Origin: Actinomycetota bacterium
GTDB taxonomy: Bacteria; Actinomycetota; Acidimicrobiia; Acidimicrobiales; Ilumatobacteraceae
DNA length: 64,000 bases
Assembly (NCBI GenBank): GCA_030645495.1
Contig: JAUSLV010000011.1
Span: 1 to 64,000 of the forward strand
Reading direction: 5' to 3'
How positions within the stretch are numbered: position 1 is the stretch's first letter; the number at the start of each line of letters is the position of its first letter. The notes under the pieces were generated by a model. The model searched no databases. It saw only the letters and a program-made list of their open reading frames with translations, and had not been told where the DNA came from. Made by a program: the position numbers and the translations under genes. This document shows, one piece after another, positions 24,959 through 32,926 of the stretch.

Positions 24959-27306
24959 TGAACACCCGCCTCACCGCCGGCCGCTACGTCGGCCAGGCCG
25001 TCAAGCGCATCGAAGACCCCCGCTTGCTCGCCGGCCGCGGGCGTTATGTCGACGACGTGCAGTTGCCCAACATGCTGCACGTCGCGTTCGTTCGCTCGAA
25101 CGTGGCTCGCGGCAACATCGTGTCGATCGACACCAGCGAGGCCAAGGCCCTTCCCGGCGTGCACGCGGTCTACACCGGCGACGACCTGAACCCGCGTGTG
25201 CAGCAGTTCTGGCACACGATGATCGGCCCGCCGATCGAGATGGGCGGGCAGACGCACTACGCCCCGCTGAAGCCGCTGGCCCAGGGCGATGTGCGGTTCG
25301 TGGGTGATCCGATCGCGATCATCATCGCCGACAACCGTTACATCGCCGAGGACGCCGCCGATCTGGTGCAGGTCGAGATCGATCCGCTGCCGGCGGTGGT
25401 GGGCATCCTCAACGGTGCTCGCGACGACGCGTTGGTGCACAAGGAGAAGCCCAGCAACATCTCCGACACGATGCCGATCCCCGAGGTGCCCGAGGTCGAG
25501 GCGCTGTTCGCCACCGCCCCGCACGTGTTCACCCGCCGGTTCCACCAGGCCCGCGCCACCAACGTGCCGATGGAACCCCGCGGCATTGTCGTGCACTACG
25601 ACCGTTACGCCGGCGACATGCAGATCTGGGCCGCCACGCAGAGTGTCAGCGAGTGGCGCTCCAGCGCCGCCCGCCTCACCGGGCTGGGTGAGAACCGTGT
25701 CCGTGTCATCGCCAACGATGTGGGCGGTGGCTTCGGCCAGAAGATGATGGTCACCCGCGACGAGGCGGCTGTGATCATGGCCGGCCACCTGTTCGGCGAG
25801 GCGCCGATCAAGTGGACCGAAGATCGACGCGAGAACCTGATGACCGCCAACCAGGCGCGTGAAGAGATCTTCGACGTCACCATGGCCGTCACCGACGACG
25901 GCACGCTGATGGGCGCCAAGGTGTTCTTCTGGGAGGACATCGGTTCCTACCCGGCCGGTGCCGGTGCCGGTGCCGGGCTCGCCGGTGGCGTGTTCCCCGG
26001 GCCCTACAAGTTCCCGGTGGTGCTGCCCGGTGGTTCGGCGGTGTTCACCAACACGGTCGGCAAAGCGGCCTACCGCGGCCCGTGGATGGGCGAGACGGTG
26101 GCCCGCGAGCAGATGATGGACCATGTCGCCTACGAGTTGGGCATCGACCCGATCGAGATCCGTCGCAAGAACGTGATCAAGGCCGAGGATCTGCCGTACA
26201 CGACGTGCACCACGATGGTCTACGAGTCGGTCACGCCCAGCGAGACGATGGAGCAGGCGCTCGAGATGCTCGACGTCGATGCCTTTCGGGCGATGCAGGC
26301 CGAGGCCCGCAAGGAGGGCCGGCTGTTGGGCATGGGCCTCGCGGTGTACATCGAGCCGTCGGCCATTGCGTTCGGCATCCTGTCCAGCGACCAGGCGATC
26401 ATGCGCATGGACAACACCGGCAAGGTGATCGTGGCGATGTCCACGGGCAACCACGGCCACAGCCTCGAGACCACCATCCCGCAGGTGGTGGCCGAGCACC
26501 TCGGCTGCGACATCAACGACGTCGTGCTGGTGCAGGGCGACACCGACTCCAGCCCGATGGGCCCTGGCACCGGTGGCAGCCGCAGCGCGGTGATCGCCGG
26601 TGGTGCCGCACAAACCGCGTCGCTGCGCCTGAAGGACAAGATCCTGCAGATCGCGGCGCACATGCTCGAGGCCTCGCCCGAAGACCTCGAGGTGAACAAC
26701 TCCGTGGTGTCGGTGAAGGGCACGCCGGCCAAGGCGCTGCCGTTCGCGATGATCGCCCCGATCGCCTACCAGATGCCCGAGATGCTGCCCCCAGGCATGG
26801 AGATGGGTCTGGAGGTCACCGCTCGCTACCAGCCGCCGGGGCCGTTCACGTGGAGCAACGCTGCCCACGTGTGCACCGTCGAGATCGATGCCGAGACCGG
26901 GCACACCAAGATCCTGCGCTACATCGTGTCGGAAGACTGCGGTCGGATGATCAACCCGATGGTGGTGGAGGGGCAGATCGCCGGTGGCGTGGTGCAGGGC
27001 ATCGGCGGTGTGCTGTTCGAGCATCTCGTCTACGACGACGAGGGCAACCCGCTCACCACGACGTTCCTCGACTACCTGCTGCCCACCGCCCCCGAGGTGC
27101 CCGACATCGAGATCGGCCACATCGAGACGCTGTCGCCCACGCTCGGCGGCTACAAGGGCATGGGTGAGGGCGGTGCCATCGTGGCACCGCCTGCCGTCGC
27201 GAATGCGATCCACGACGCGCTGCGTCACCTCGGCGTGCACCCCACCGACTTCCCGTTGGGCCCGTCGCAGGTGCTCGCGTTGATGAACGAGGCCGCGCAG
27301 GCCTGA
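24958..27306 (+). CDS. Molybdenum-binding large subunit, xanthine dehydrogenase family
   Basis: A 782-residue CoxL-like catalytic subunit. It has the N-terminal RYVGQAVKRIEDPRLLAGRG, VGGGFGQKM in the molybdopterin-binding region, and the C-terminal GYKGMGEGGAIVAPP with the catalytic Glu. The active-site loop reads AYRGPWM. True aerobic CO dehydrogenase has a Cys in this loop (AYRCSFR), so CO oxidation is unlikely; hydroxylation of an aromatic, heterocyclic or aldehyde substrate is more probable. Molybdenum cofactor genes and accessory proteins of CODH clusters are absent here. Confidence 0.93.
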   Translation: MNTRLTAGRYVGQAVKRIEDPRLLAGRGRYVDDVQLPNMLHVAFVRSNVARGNIVSIDTSEAKALPGVHAVYTGDDLNPRVQQFWHTMIGPPIEMGGQTHYAPLKPLAQGDVRFVGDPIAIIIADNRYIAEDAADLVQVEIDPLPAVVGILNGARDDALVHKEKPSNISDTMPIPEVPEVEALFATAPHVFTRRFHQARATNVPMEPRGIVVHYDRYAGDMQIWAATQSVSEWRSSAARLTGLGENRVRVIANDVGGGFGQKMMVTRDEAAVIMAGHLFGEAPIKWTEDRRENLMTANQAREEIFDVTMAVTDDGTLMGAKVFFWEDIGSYPAGAGAGAGLAGGVFPGPYKFPVVLPGGSAVFTNTVGKAAYRGPWMGETVAREQMMDHVAYELGIDPIEIRRKNVIKAEDLPYTTCTTMVYESVTPSETMEQALEMLDVDAFRAMQAEARKEGRLLGMGLAVYIEPSAIAFGILSSDQAIMRMDNTGKVIVAMSTGNHGHSLETTIPQVVAEHLGCDINDVVLVQGDTDSSPMGPGTGGSRSAVIAGGAAQTASLRLKDKILQIAAHMLEASPEDLEVNNSVVSVKGTPAKALPFAMIAPIAYQMPEMLPPGMEMGLEVTARYQPPGPFTWSNAAHVCTVEIDAETGHTKILRYIVSEDCGRMINPMVVEGQIAGGVVQGIGGVLFEHLVYDDEGNPLTTTFLDYLLPTAPEVPDIEIGHIETLSPTLGGYKGMGEGGAIVAPPAVANAIHDALRHLGVHPTDFPLGPSQVLALMNEAAQA

Positions 27307-27314
27307 TCCTGTGG

Positions 27315-27347
27315 TCCTGCGCCGCGCCTACTGGGCGTGGCGCAGGA
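27315..27347. terminator. Hairpin at the end of the molybdenum hydroxylase operon
   Basis: TCCTGCGCC (27315-27323) pairs perfectly with GGCGCAGGA (27339-27347) around a 15-nt loop, 9 bp after the large-subunit stop and overlapping the 3' end of the convergent gene. Confidence 0.5.
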
Positions 27348-28140
27348 TCGTCTGCACGGCCTCGGCGGCCGTCACTTGCATCGCTGACGCAGAGCGCCCC
27401 ATCGCGTCGGTCTCGTGCGCCAGCAGACCGACATCCTTGCTCAGCAGGCCACCAGCGTGCGCCGCGCTGGCAGGATTCACCAGGTGCGGCGCCACGCCGA
27501 GCGCGAAGCTGGCCGCACTACCTGCCTGCAGCACGGCAGCCACGGCCTGGCGGTCGAGTCCCAGCGCGTCACCGAGTTCGAGTGCATCGAGCGCGAGGCC
27601 GACGTTGGCGGCGAACAGGCAGTTGTTCACCAGCTTGCACAGCTGGCCGGCGCCCACCTCGCCGACGCGGTGAACGGTGCTGGCGAACGTGTCGAACACC
27701 GGCATCGCCTGTTCGAGCGCGGCGCTCGCGCCGCCCACCATCACAGCCATCGTGCCTGCCGCGGCACCTGCCGCGCCGCCGCTGACCGGGGCATCGAGCA
27801 CGTGCACACCGCGGTCGTCGGCGGCCTCTGCGATCTGCTTCACCATCGCGGGCGAGACGGTGGAGTGGATGGCCAGCACCGAGTTCTCGTGCATCGCCGC
27901 CAGCAGCCCCTGATGGAAGACGACATCGCGCACGGCTTCGTCGTCGAGCACGCAGATGCCCACGACCTGGCAGAGATATCCCATCGCTGCAGGCGACCCG
28001 GCCACGGTGGCCGTCGTACCGGCAAACGGCTCGAGTGCCTCGGGGCGGCGCGCCCAGACGTGAAGGTGATGACCACCGGCGAGGATTCGTCGTGCGATGG
28101 GGAGGCCCTGGTTGCCCAGGCCGATGAAGCCAACGTTCAT
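27328..28140 (-). CDS. 3-hydroxyisobutyrate dehydrogenase-like NAD(P) oxidoreductase
   Basis: A 270-residue beta-hydroxyacid dehydrogenase. The N-terminal motif GFIGLGNQGLPIARRI binds NAD(P), DAPVSGGAAGAAAGTMAVMVGG is the family signature, and the catalytic Lys is in GAGQLCKLVNNCLFA. Members oxidise 3-hydroxyisobutyrate, tartronate semialdehyde or related acids. The C terminus is a little short. It converges with the Mo-hydroxylase operon and runs in the same direction as the P450 at 28180, 39 bp downstream of it. Confidence 0.87.
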   Translation of the reverse strand: MNVGFIGLGNQGLPIARRILAGGHHLHVWARRPEALEPFAGTTATVAGSPAAMGYLCQVVGICVLDDEAVRDVVFHQGLLAAMHENSVLAIHSTVSPAMVKQIAEAADDRGVHVLDAPVSGGAAGAAAGTMAVMVGGASAALEQAMPVFDTFASTVHRVGEVGAGQLCKLVNNCLFAANVGLALDALELGDALGLDRQAVAAVLQAGSAASFALGVAPHLVNPASAAHAGGLLSKDVGLLAHETDAMGRSASAMQVTAAEAVQTILRHAQ

Positions 28141-28179
28141 GGCGCTATTGCTAGCGCATGAGACCGCTCGGGTGCAGGC

Positions 28180-29433
28180 TCAAACGATCTCGTAACGGAT
28201 CGGCAGGTGCTTCACGCCGCTGACGAAGGTGCTCTTCGTCAGCTGTGGCTCGCCGGCCAGTTCGACACTCTTGAGTCGGGGGAGCAACTTGCCGAACAGC
28301 GCCTTCAGCTCCATCCGGGCCAGCATCGCACCCAGGCAGTAGTGCACACCGAAACCGAACGCGAGGTGCTTGTTGGGTGTGCGGCCGACGTCGAAGCTGA
28401 ACGGGTCGGCGAACACCTCCTCGTCGCGGTTCGCCGACCAGTACGACAGCAGCACGTCCTGCCCGGCCTTGATGGTGGTGCCGCGGATCTCGTAGTCGAC
28501 GGTGGCGGTGCGCATGAAGTGCTTCACCGGCGATGTCCAGCGGATCACTTCGTCCATTGCCAGCGGCAACAGCGACATGTCGGCCTTCAGGCGGGCCAGC
28601 TGGTCGGGGTGCTCGAGCAACGCCTTCATCGCGCCACCCATCGCGTTCGAGGTGGTGTCGTGGCCGGCAGTCGCGGCGATGATGTAGTAGCCCAGCTGCT
28701 CCTTGTGGCCGATCGGCTGGCCCTCGATCATGCCGTTGGCGATCACCGACGCGAGGTCGGCGGTGGGGTTCGCTTTGCGATCGGCGGTGAGTGCGTCGAA
28801 GTAGGCCACGAAGTCGGCGACGGTCTGCAGGATGCCGGCAAGCGCGTCGTCGTCGCGCTTGAACTCGTCGTCGTCGGCCCCGAACAGCTCCTGGGTGAGC
28901 TTCAACATGCGGCCGTAGTCGCTCTCGGGAAGGCCGAGGATAGCGAGGATGACATACAGCGGGTACTGCATCGCGATGTCGCTGGCGAAGTCGCACTGGC
29001 CGCCGAAGTCGACCATCTTGTCGATGTAGCGGTCGGCCAGCTCGTTGAGTCGATCCTCGAGGGTCGCCAGGTTCTTCGGCAAGAACCAGTCGGCGGTCAG
29101 GTTGCGGTGGTTGCGGTGTTCGGGGTCGTCCATCTGCACGAGCGACTTGACGATGTGGCCCTGCATCTCCTGCATCGCGTCGGCTTCCTTGTTGCCCAGG
29201 ATGCATCGCGGCGCGTTGAGGAACTCGTTGGGGTGCAGCTCGACGTCGAGCACGTCGGCGTGCTTGGTGAGGACGTAGAACGGGTTGAAGTCGGGGTGTT
29301 CCACCCAGTGCACCGGCGATTCGTTGCGCAGCTTCGTGGTGACAGCGTGGAACAACGCTTCGTCGGCGAAGGTGGCGCTGGACAGGAATGCCTGCCCGCA
29401 CTGTTCCAGGGTGAGGTCATGCGACGTGGTCAT
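28180..29433 (-). CDS. Cytochrome P450
   Basis: A 417-residue P450. I-helix TAGHDTTSNAMGG, K-helix DEVIRW and heme loop FGFGVHYCLGAMLARMEL place the Cys ligand at about residue 366. Overall it resembles the CYP125/CYP142-like group of actinobacterial P450s acting on steroid or alkyl chains, but I cannot place it in a family with certainty. No ferredoxin is adjacent. A divergent TetR gene and a perfect palindrome lie directly upstream, so its transcription is probably repressed by that TetR protein. The start at 29433 follows TATGGT by 8 nt. Confidence 0.93.
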   Translation of the reverse strand: MTTSHDLTLEQCGQAFLSSATFADEALFHAVTTKLRNESPVHWVEHPDFNPFYVLTKHADVLDVELHPNEFLNAPRCILGNKEADAMQEMQGHIVKSLVQMDDPEHRNHRNLTADWFLPKNLATLEDRLNELADRYIDKMVDFGGQCDFASDIAMQYPLYVILAILGLPESDYGRMLKLTQELFGADDDEFKRDDDALAGILQTVADFVAYFDALTADRKANPTADLASVIANGMIEGQPIGHKEQLGYYIIAATAGHDTTSNAMGGAMKALLEHPDQLARLKADMSLLPLAMDEVIRWTSPVKHFMRTATVDYEIRGTTIKAGQDVLLSYWSANRDEEVFADPFSFDVGRTPNKHLAFGFGVHYCLGAMLARMELKALFGKLLPRLKSVELAGEPQLTKSTFVSGVKHLPIRYEIV

Positions 29434-29440
29434 GGCCCGG

Positions 29441-29447
29441 TACCATA
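29441..29447. promoter_or_regulatory. Overlapping divergent -10 boxes
   Basis: TACCATA reads as TACCAT on the plus strand and TATGGT on the minus strand, offset by one base. The minus box is 8 nt from the P450 start; the plus box would serve the TetR gene. Confidence 0.4.
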
Positions 29448-29460
29448 CCACAGGGTATGG
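29443..29460. promoter_or_regulatory. Palindromic operator between P450 and TetR genes
   Basis: CCATACC (29443-29449), ACAG spacer, GGTATGG (29454-29460): a perfect 7-bp inverted repeat that overlaps both -10 boxes. Its place between a TetR gene and the divergent P450 fits an autoregulatory TetR operator. Confidence 0.65.
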
Positions 29461-29498
29461 AGGCACCAGAACTCGGACGGACAGCCCAGAATGGGCGG

Positions 29499-30059
29499 AT
29501 GGAGCCACGCGGTCCGCAGGACTACTTCGACGCCGGAATGGCACTGCTGGCCGGCGGCGGCGTGGGTGCGGTCACGATCGCGCGCCTGTGCAGCGAGCTG
29601 GGGGTCACGAAGGGCAGCTTCTACCACCACTTCCGTGGCGTGGAGGACTTCAAGACGCAGCTGCTGGTGCATTGGGCCATCGACGGCGAGCGGCAGGTGT
29701 TGCAGGCCGCAGCATCGGTCGCTGATCCTGTGGAGCGCCTCGACACGATCCGCGAGCTGGGTATCGCACTCAACCACGAGGCCGAGGTGGCAATTCGCGC
29801 CTGGTCGCGAACCGATGCCCACGCCTGGGCAGTTCGGGAGCAGGTCGATGTCGCCCGCGAACGCACAGTTGCTGCCGCCTACACCGAAGTCGGGGTACCG
29901 CACGAGGCGGCCGAATTGCTCGGCCGCCTCGCAGTTGCAGTGTTGGTCGGTGCCCAGCACCGTGGTGAGACCACCGATCGCGACGCGTTGCGTCAGCTTT
30001 ACGGCCGTCTGCAGGAGATGACAGCGGCGATCTACTTGCCGGCGGCCGCGCCGCGCTGA
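29499..30059 (+). CDS. TetR-family regulator
   Basis: About 186 residues, with an N-terminal helix-turn-helix (VTIARLCSELGVTKGSFYHHFRG, residues ~26-48) and a helical sensor domain. An in-frame ATG at 29457 would add 14 residues but lies inside the palindrome; I prefer 29499, which gives a normal TetR N terminus. It is divergent from the P450 and likely controls it. Its 3' end overlaps the convergent flavoprotein gene by 28 bp. Confidence 0.85.
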   Translation: MEPRGPQDYFDAGMALLAGGGVGAVTIARLCSELGVTKGSFYHHFRGVEDFKTQLLVHWAIDGERQVLQAAASVADPVERLDTIRELGIALNHEAEVAIRAWSRTDAHAWAVREQVDVARERTVAAAYTEVGVPHEAAELLGRLAVAVLVGAQHRGETTDRDALRQLYGRLQEMTAAIYLPAAAPR

Positions 30060-31255
30060 AGCGCGATAGCGCCTTGCGCCGCGGCCACCCCGGTGGCGAA
30101 CGTGGCCTGCAACAGGTAGCCACCGGTCGGTGCCTCCCAGTCGAGCATCTCGCCGGCGACGAACGTGCCCGGCAGCCGGCGCAGCATGAACCGCTCGTCG
30201 ATCTCGGCGAGCGCGATGCCGCCCGCCGACGAGATCGCGCGGTCGATCGGGGCCACGGCGTGCACCGTGAGCGGCACGGCTTTCAGTAGGTGGGCCAGCG
30301 CTGCCGGCGCAATCGGCGGGCGGTTGCCGGTGGCCTCACGCACCAGCCCCTCTGCCACCGTGGGGAGCGCCAGTGTGCGCCGCAACCAGGTGGTCAGCGA
30401 CTCCTTCGGTCGGCGGTGCGAAAGCCGCTGGGAGATCGCGGCCTCGGTGAGATCGGGTTGCAGGTCGACAGCGATCGTGCACGCGCCGTGGCGGGCCACC
30501 TCGTCGCGAACGGCGGCCGAGACGGGGTACACCGGCCCCGACTCGAGGCCGGTGGAGGTGACCACCGCGTCGCCACGCACGGTTGTGCCGAGCGCGGTGA
30601 GGGCGATGTTCTTCAGCGGCGTGCCCGGGAATCGGTCGCGGAAGGTGGTGCTCCAGGCGATGTGCACCCCGCAGTTGGCGGGACGCAGGTCGTGCACCAC
30701 CACTCCCGCCTCGCGGAACGGCTGCACCCACCCGCCGTCGGAGCCCACTCGCGGCCAACTGGCGCCACCGAGCGCGAAGACCGTTGCGTCGGCCGCCCTG
30801 TCGACCACGGTGCCGTCGGCCTGAGCAAATCGACAGGCTCCCGTGTCGGCCCAGCCCAGCCACCGGTGGCGCACTTCGATCCGTACCCCGAGGCCGGCGA
30901 GGCGGGCGAGCCAGGCGCGCAGCAGCGGAGTGGCCCGCATCGAGTGGGGGAACACTCGGCCGCTCGATCCGACGAAGGTGCTCTCCCCGAGGCCATCGGC
31001 CCAGGCGCGCAGCGCCGCGGGATCGAAGGCCACCACCGCGTCGCGAACCACGGCGGCGTCGCCGTAGTGCTGCAGCAGCGTGGCGAGCGGCTCGTGGTGG
31101 GTGAGATTCAACCCGCTCCGTCCGGCGAGTAGCAGCTTGCGACCCACCGACGGCATGTGTTCGTACACCGTGACGGCCCACCCGGCGGTGGCCAGCGTCT
31201 CGGCGGCGATCAACCCGGCGGGCCCACCACCGATGATCGTGGCGGTCGTGGGCAC
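30032..31255 (-). CDS. HI0933-like flavoprotein, TIGR03862 type
   Basis: A 407-residue FAD protein of the BaiN/HI0933-like family. It begins with a dinucleotide-binding motif, TIIGGGPAGLIAAETL, followed by GRKLLLAGRSGLNLTH, and ends with FVAGEMLDWEAPTGGYLLQATFATG, the usual C-terminal FAD motif. The function of this subgroup is not established; relatives act on unsaturated ring substrates. GTG 31255 is preferred over GTG 31258 because TAGGTT lies 6 nt upstream. Its promoter overlaps that of the divergent ligase. Confidence 0.85.
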   Translation of the reverse strand: MPTTATIIGGGPAGLIAAETLATAGWAVTVYEHMPSVGRKLLLAGRSGLNLTHHEPLATLLQHYGDAAVVRDAVVAFDPAALRAWADGLGESTFVGSSGRVFPHSMRATPLLRAWLARLAGLGVRIEVRHRWLGWADTGACRFAQADGTVVDRAADATVFALGGASWPRVGSDGGWVQPFREAGVVVHDLRPANCGVHIAWSTTFRDRFPGTPLKNIALTALGTTVRGDAVVTSTGLESGPVYPVSAAVRDEVARHGACTIAVDLQPDLTEAAISQRLSHRRPKESLTTWLRRTLALPTVAEGLVREATGNRPPIAPAALAHLLKAVPLTVHAVAPIDRAISSAGGIALAEIDERFMLRRLPGTFVAGEMLDWEAPTGGYLLQATFATGVAAAQGAIALQRGAAAGK

Positions 31256-31261
31256 CACGGA

Positions 31262-31271
31262 AACCTACACT
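31262..31271. promoter_or_regulatory. Overlapping divergent leaderless promoters
   Basis: TAGGTT on the minus strand (31267 to 31262) is 6 nt from GTG 31255, and TACACT on the plus strand (31266-31271) is 6 nt from GTG 31278. The two -10 boxes share the central TA. Confidence 0.55.
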
Positions 31272-31277
31272 CGCCTC

Positions 31278-32822
31278 GTGCTGCCGTTGGAGGACGATGA
31301 CCCGGCCGGAATCGGCCTCGACCCGCAGTTCGTGCTGCCGGCGCGGATCGCGTGGTGGGCGTCACGCGACGCGGACCGTGTCTACCTGCAGGAGGTGACG
31401 GGCCGGTGCGTCAGCTACGGCGAGTTCCTGCTGGAGATCCGGCGGTGGTGCACGACGTTGCGCGAGCACGGTGTGCGATCGGGCGATCGGGTGATCTCGA
31501 TGCTGCCCACCTCGATCGACGCTGCTGCGCTGTGGATCGCGGCGTCATGCGCAGGAGCGTTGGAGGTGTCGGTCAACCCCGACCTGCGCGGTTCGTTCCT
31601 CGAACACGCACTCCGCGACCCGGGTGCCCGGCTGTGCTTCGTGCGTCCCGAGCACGTCGACCTGCCTGGCTCGGTGCCCGTGGCCGGCATCGACACCGTC
31701 GTGGTCGAGCGCGATGGGTCGTTCACATCCGCAGCGGAACCGGCGGTGATCGACGCGTGGCCGCAGCCCATCGACCCGTGCTGCGTGATCTACACCTCGG
31801 GCACCACCGGCGCATCGAAAGGTGTGGTGATCAGTTGGGCGCAGATGACGGCCACGATCGGCCGGATCCCGCGCTCGTGGTTCGGCGCAACCGATGCGAT
31901 CTATTGCAGCCACCCGATGTTCCACGTCACCGGGAGGTCTCCGCTGCCGGCGATGAGCGATGTCGGTGGGCGCGTGGTGTTGCGCGAGAAGACCTCGGTG
32001 AGCGCGTTCTGGAATGACGTGCGCGAGTTCGGCTGCACGAGCGCCACGGTGAACACCGGGCTGTTGCTCGCCGCGCCCGAGCGGCCCGACGACGCCGACA
32101 ACCCGTTGCACGTGGCGTTCACCGCCGGGGCCAGGTCGCTGGCCAATCGCTTCTCGTCCCGCTTCGGCGTGCACATGGTGGAGGCCTACGGCAGCACCGA
32201 AGCAGGGTTCCCGATCGTGTTGCGCGAGTTCCCCTCCGACGGCAATCGCACCTGTGGGTTCTTGCGCCGCGGGTATTCGGCGAGGTTGCTCGACGACGAT
32301 GGCGGCGAGGTTGCCGAGGGCGAAGCCGGCGAACTGTGGGTACGCCCGCCGGAGCGACCGTTGATCACGCTCGGCTACCTGGGCCGCGACGACCTCACCG
32401 CGACAGCGATCGTCGACGGCTGGTACCGAACGGGCGACGCGCTGCGCCGGCAACCGAACGGGTCGTTCGAGTTCGTCGATCGAATCAAGGACACGATCCG
32501 CCGACTGGGCGAGAACATCTCGTCGACCGCGCTCGAGGCGGCGATCTGCGAAGACCCACAGGTGGGGGAGTGCGCAGCGGTGGGGGTGCCCGACCCCGTT
32601 GCCGGCCAGGAAGTGTTCGTGGCGCTGATCCCGCGCGATGGCGCCACCGTCGACCTCGCGGCGCTGCACGAACGCCTGCGGCTGCGGTTGCCGAAGTACA
32701 TGGTGCCGAGGTATCTGGCGGTGGTGCAGCAGTTGCCGCGCACGGCCACGAACAAGGTGCGCAAGGAAGATCTGCGGGTGGTGTTCCAGCCGGAGACCGT
32801 GTGGGAGCGCCCACGAGGCTGA
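31278..32822 (+). CDS. AMP-dependent ligase (acyl-CoA synthetase-like)
   Basis: A 514-residue adenylate-forming enzyme. The P-loop YTSGTTGASKGVVISW is near residues 172-187, the A5 motif is AYGSTEAGFP, the hinge is DRIKDTIRRLGENISSTALE and the C-terminal Lys motif LPRTATNKVRKEDL. The hinge RRLGENIS and the sequence overall resemble crotonobetaine/carnitine-CoA ligase-type enzymes more than fatty acyl ligases, but the substrate is unknown. The GTG start follows TACACT by 6 nt. An upstream reading to 31080 is antisense to the flavoprotein. Confidence 0.88.
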   Translation: MLPLEDDDPAGIGLDPQFVLPARIAWWASRDADRVYLQEVTGRCVSYGEFLLEIRRWCTTLREHGVRSGDRVISMLPTSIDAAALWIAASCAGALEVSVNPDLRGSFLEHALRDPGARLCFVRPEHVDLPGSVPVAGIDTVVVERDGSFTSAAEPAVIDAWPQPIDPCCVIYTSGTTGASKGVVISWAQMTATIGRIPRSWFGATDAIYCSHPMFHVTGRSPLPAMSDVGGRVVLREKTSVSAFWNDVREFGCTSATVNTGLLLAAPERPDDADNPLHVAFTAGARSLANRFSSRFGVHMVEAYGSTEAGFPIVLREFPSDGNRTCGFLRRGYSARLLDDDGGEVAEGEAGELWVRPPERPLITLGYLGRDDLTATAIVDGWYRTGDALRRQPNGSFEFVDRIKDTIRRLGENISSTALEAAICEDPQVGECAAVGVPDPVAGQEVFVALIPRDGATVDLAALHERLRLRLPKYMVPRYLAVVQQLPRTATNKVRKEDLRVVFQPETVWERPRG

Positions 32823-32890
32823 AACGCCCCAGGTCAGTGGCGGTGTGAGCACGTGTGACAGCTGGCGGGGCCGCCGCGCTGCGTCTGCCT

Positions 32891-32904
32891 ACCTACCGGT
32901 AGGT
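32891..32904. promoter_or_regulatory. Perfect 14-bp palindrome upstream of the desaturase
   Basis: ACCTACCGGTAGGT, centred about 16 bp before the candidate -10 box TAGGAT (32913-32918), so it covers the -35 region. Likely site for a dimeric repressor encoded elsewhere. Confidence 0.6.
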
Positions 32905-32912
32905 CGGTTGTG

Positions 32913-32918
32913 TAGGAT
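32913..32918 (+). promoter_or_regulatory. Candidate leaderless -10 box of the desaturase
   Basis: TAGGAT ends 8 nt before ATG 32927; no ribosome binding site lies between. Confidence 0.45.
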
Positions 32919-32926
32919 GTCGGTCG

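Noticed and set aside
24952-27240. 762-codon open frame antisense to the molybdenum large subunit
   Set aside because: It is His/Arg/Gly/Asp-rich shadow translation of a clear CoxL-like gene; high GC makes long antisense frames common.
23601-27306. Aerobic carbon monoxide dehydrogenase
   Set aside because: The active-site loop lacks the Cys of true CODH and the order and accessory genes do not match.
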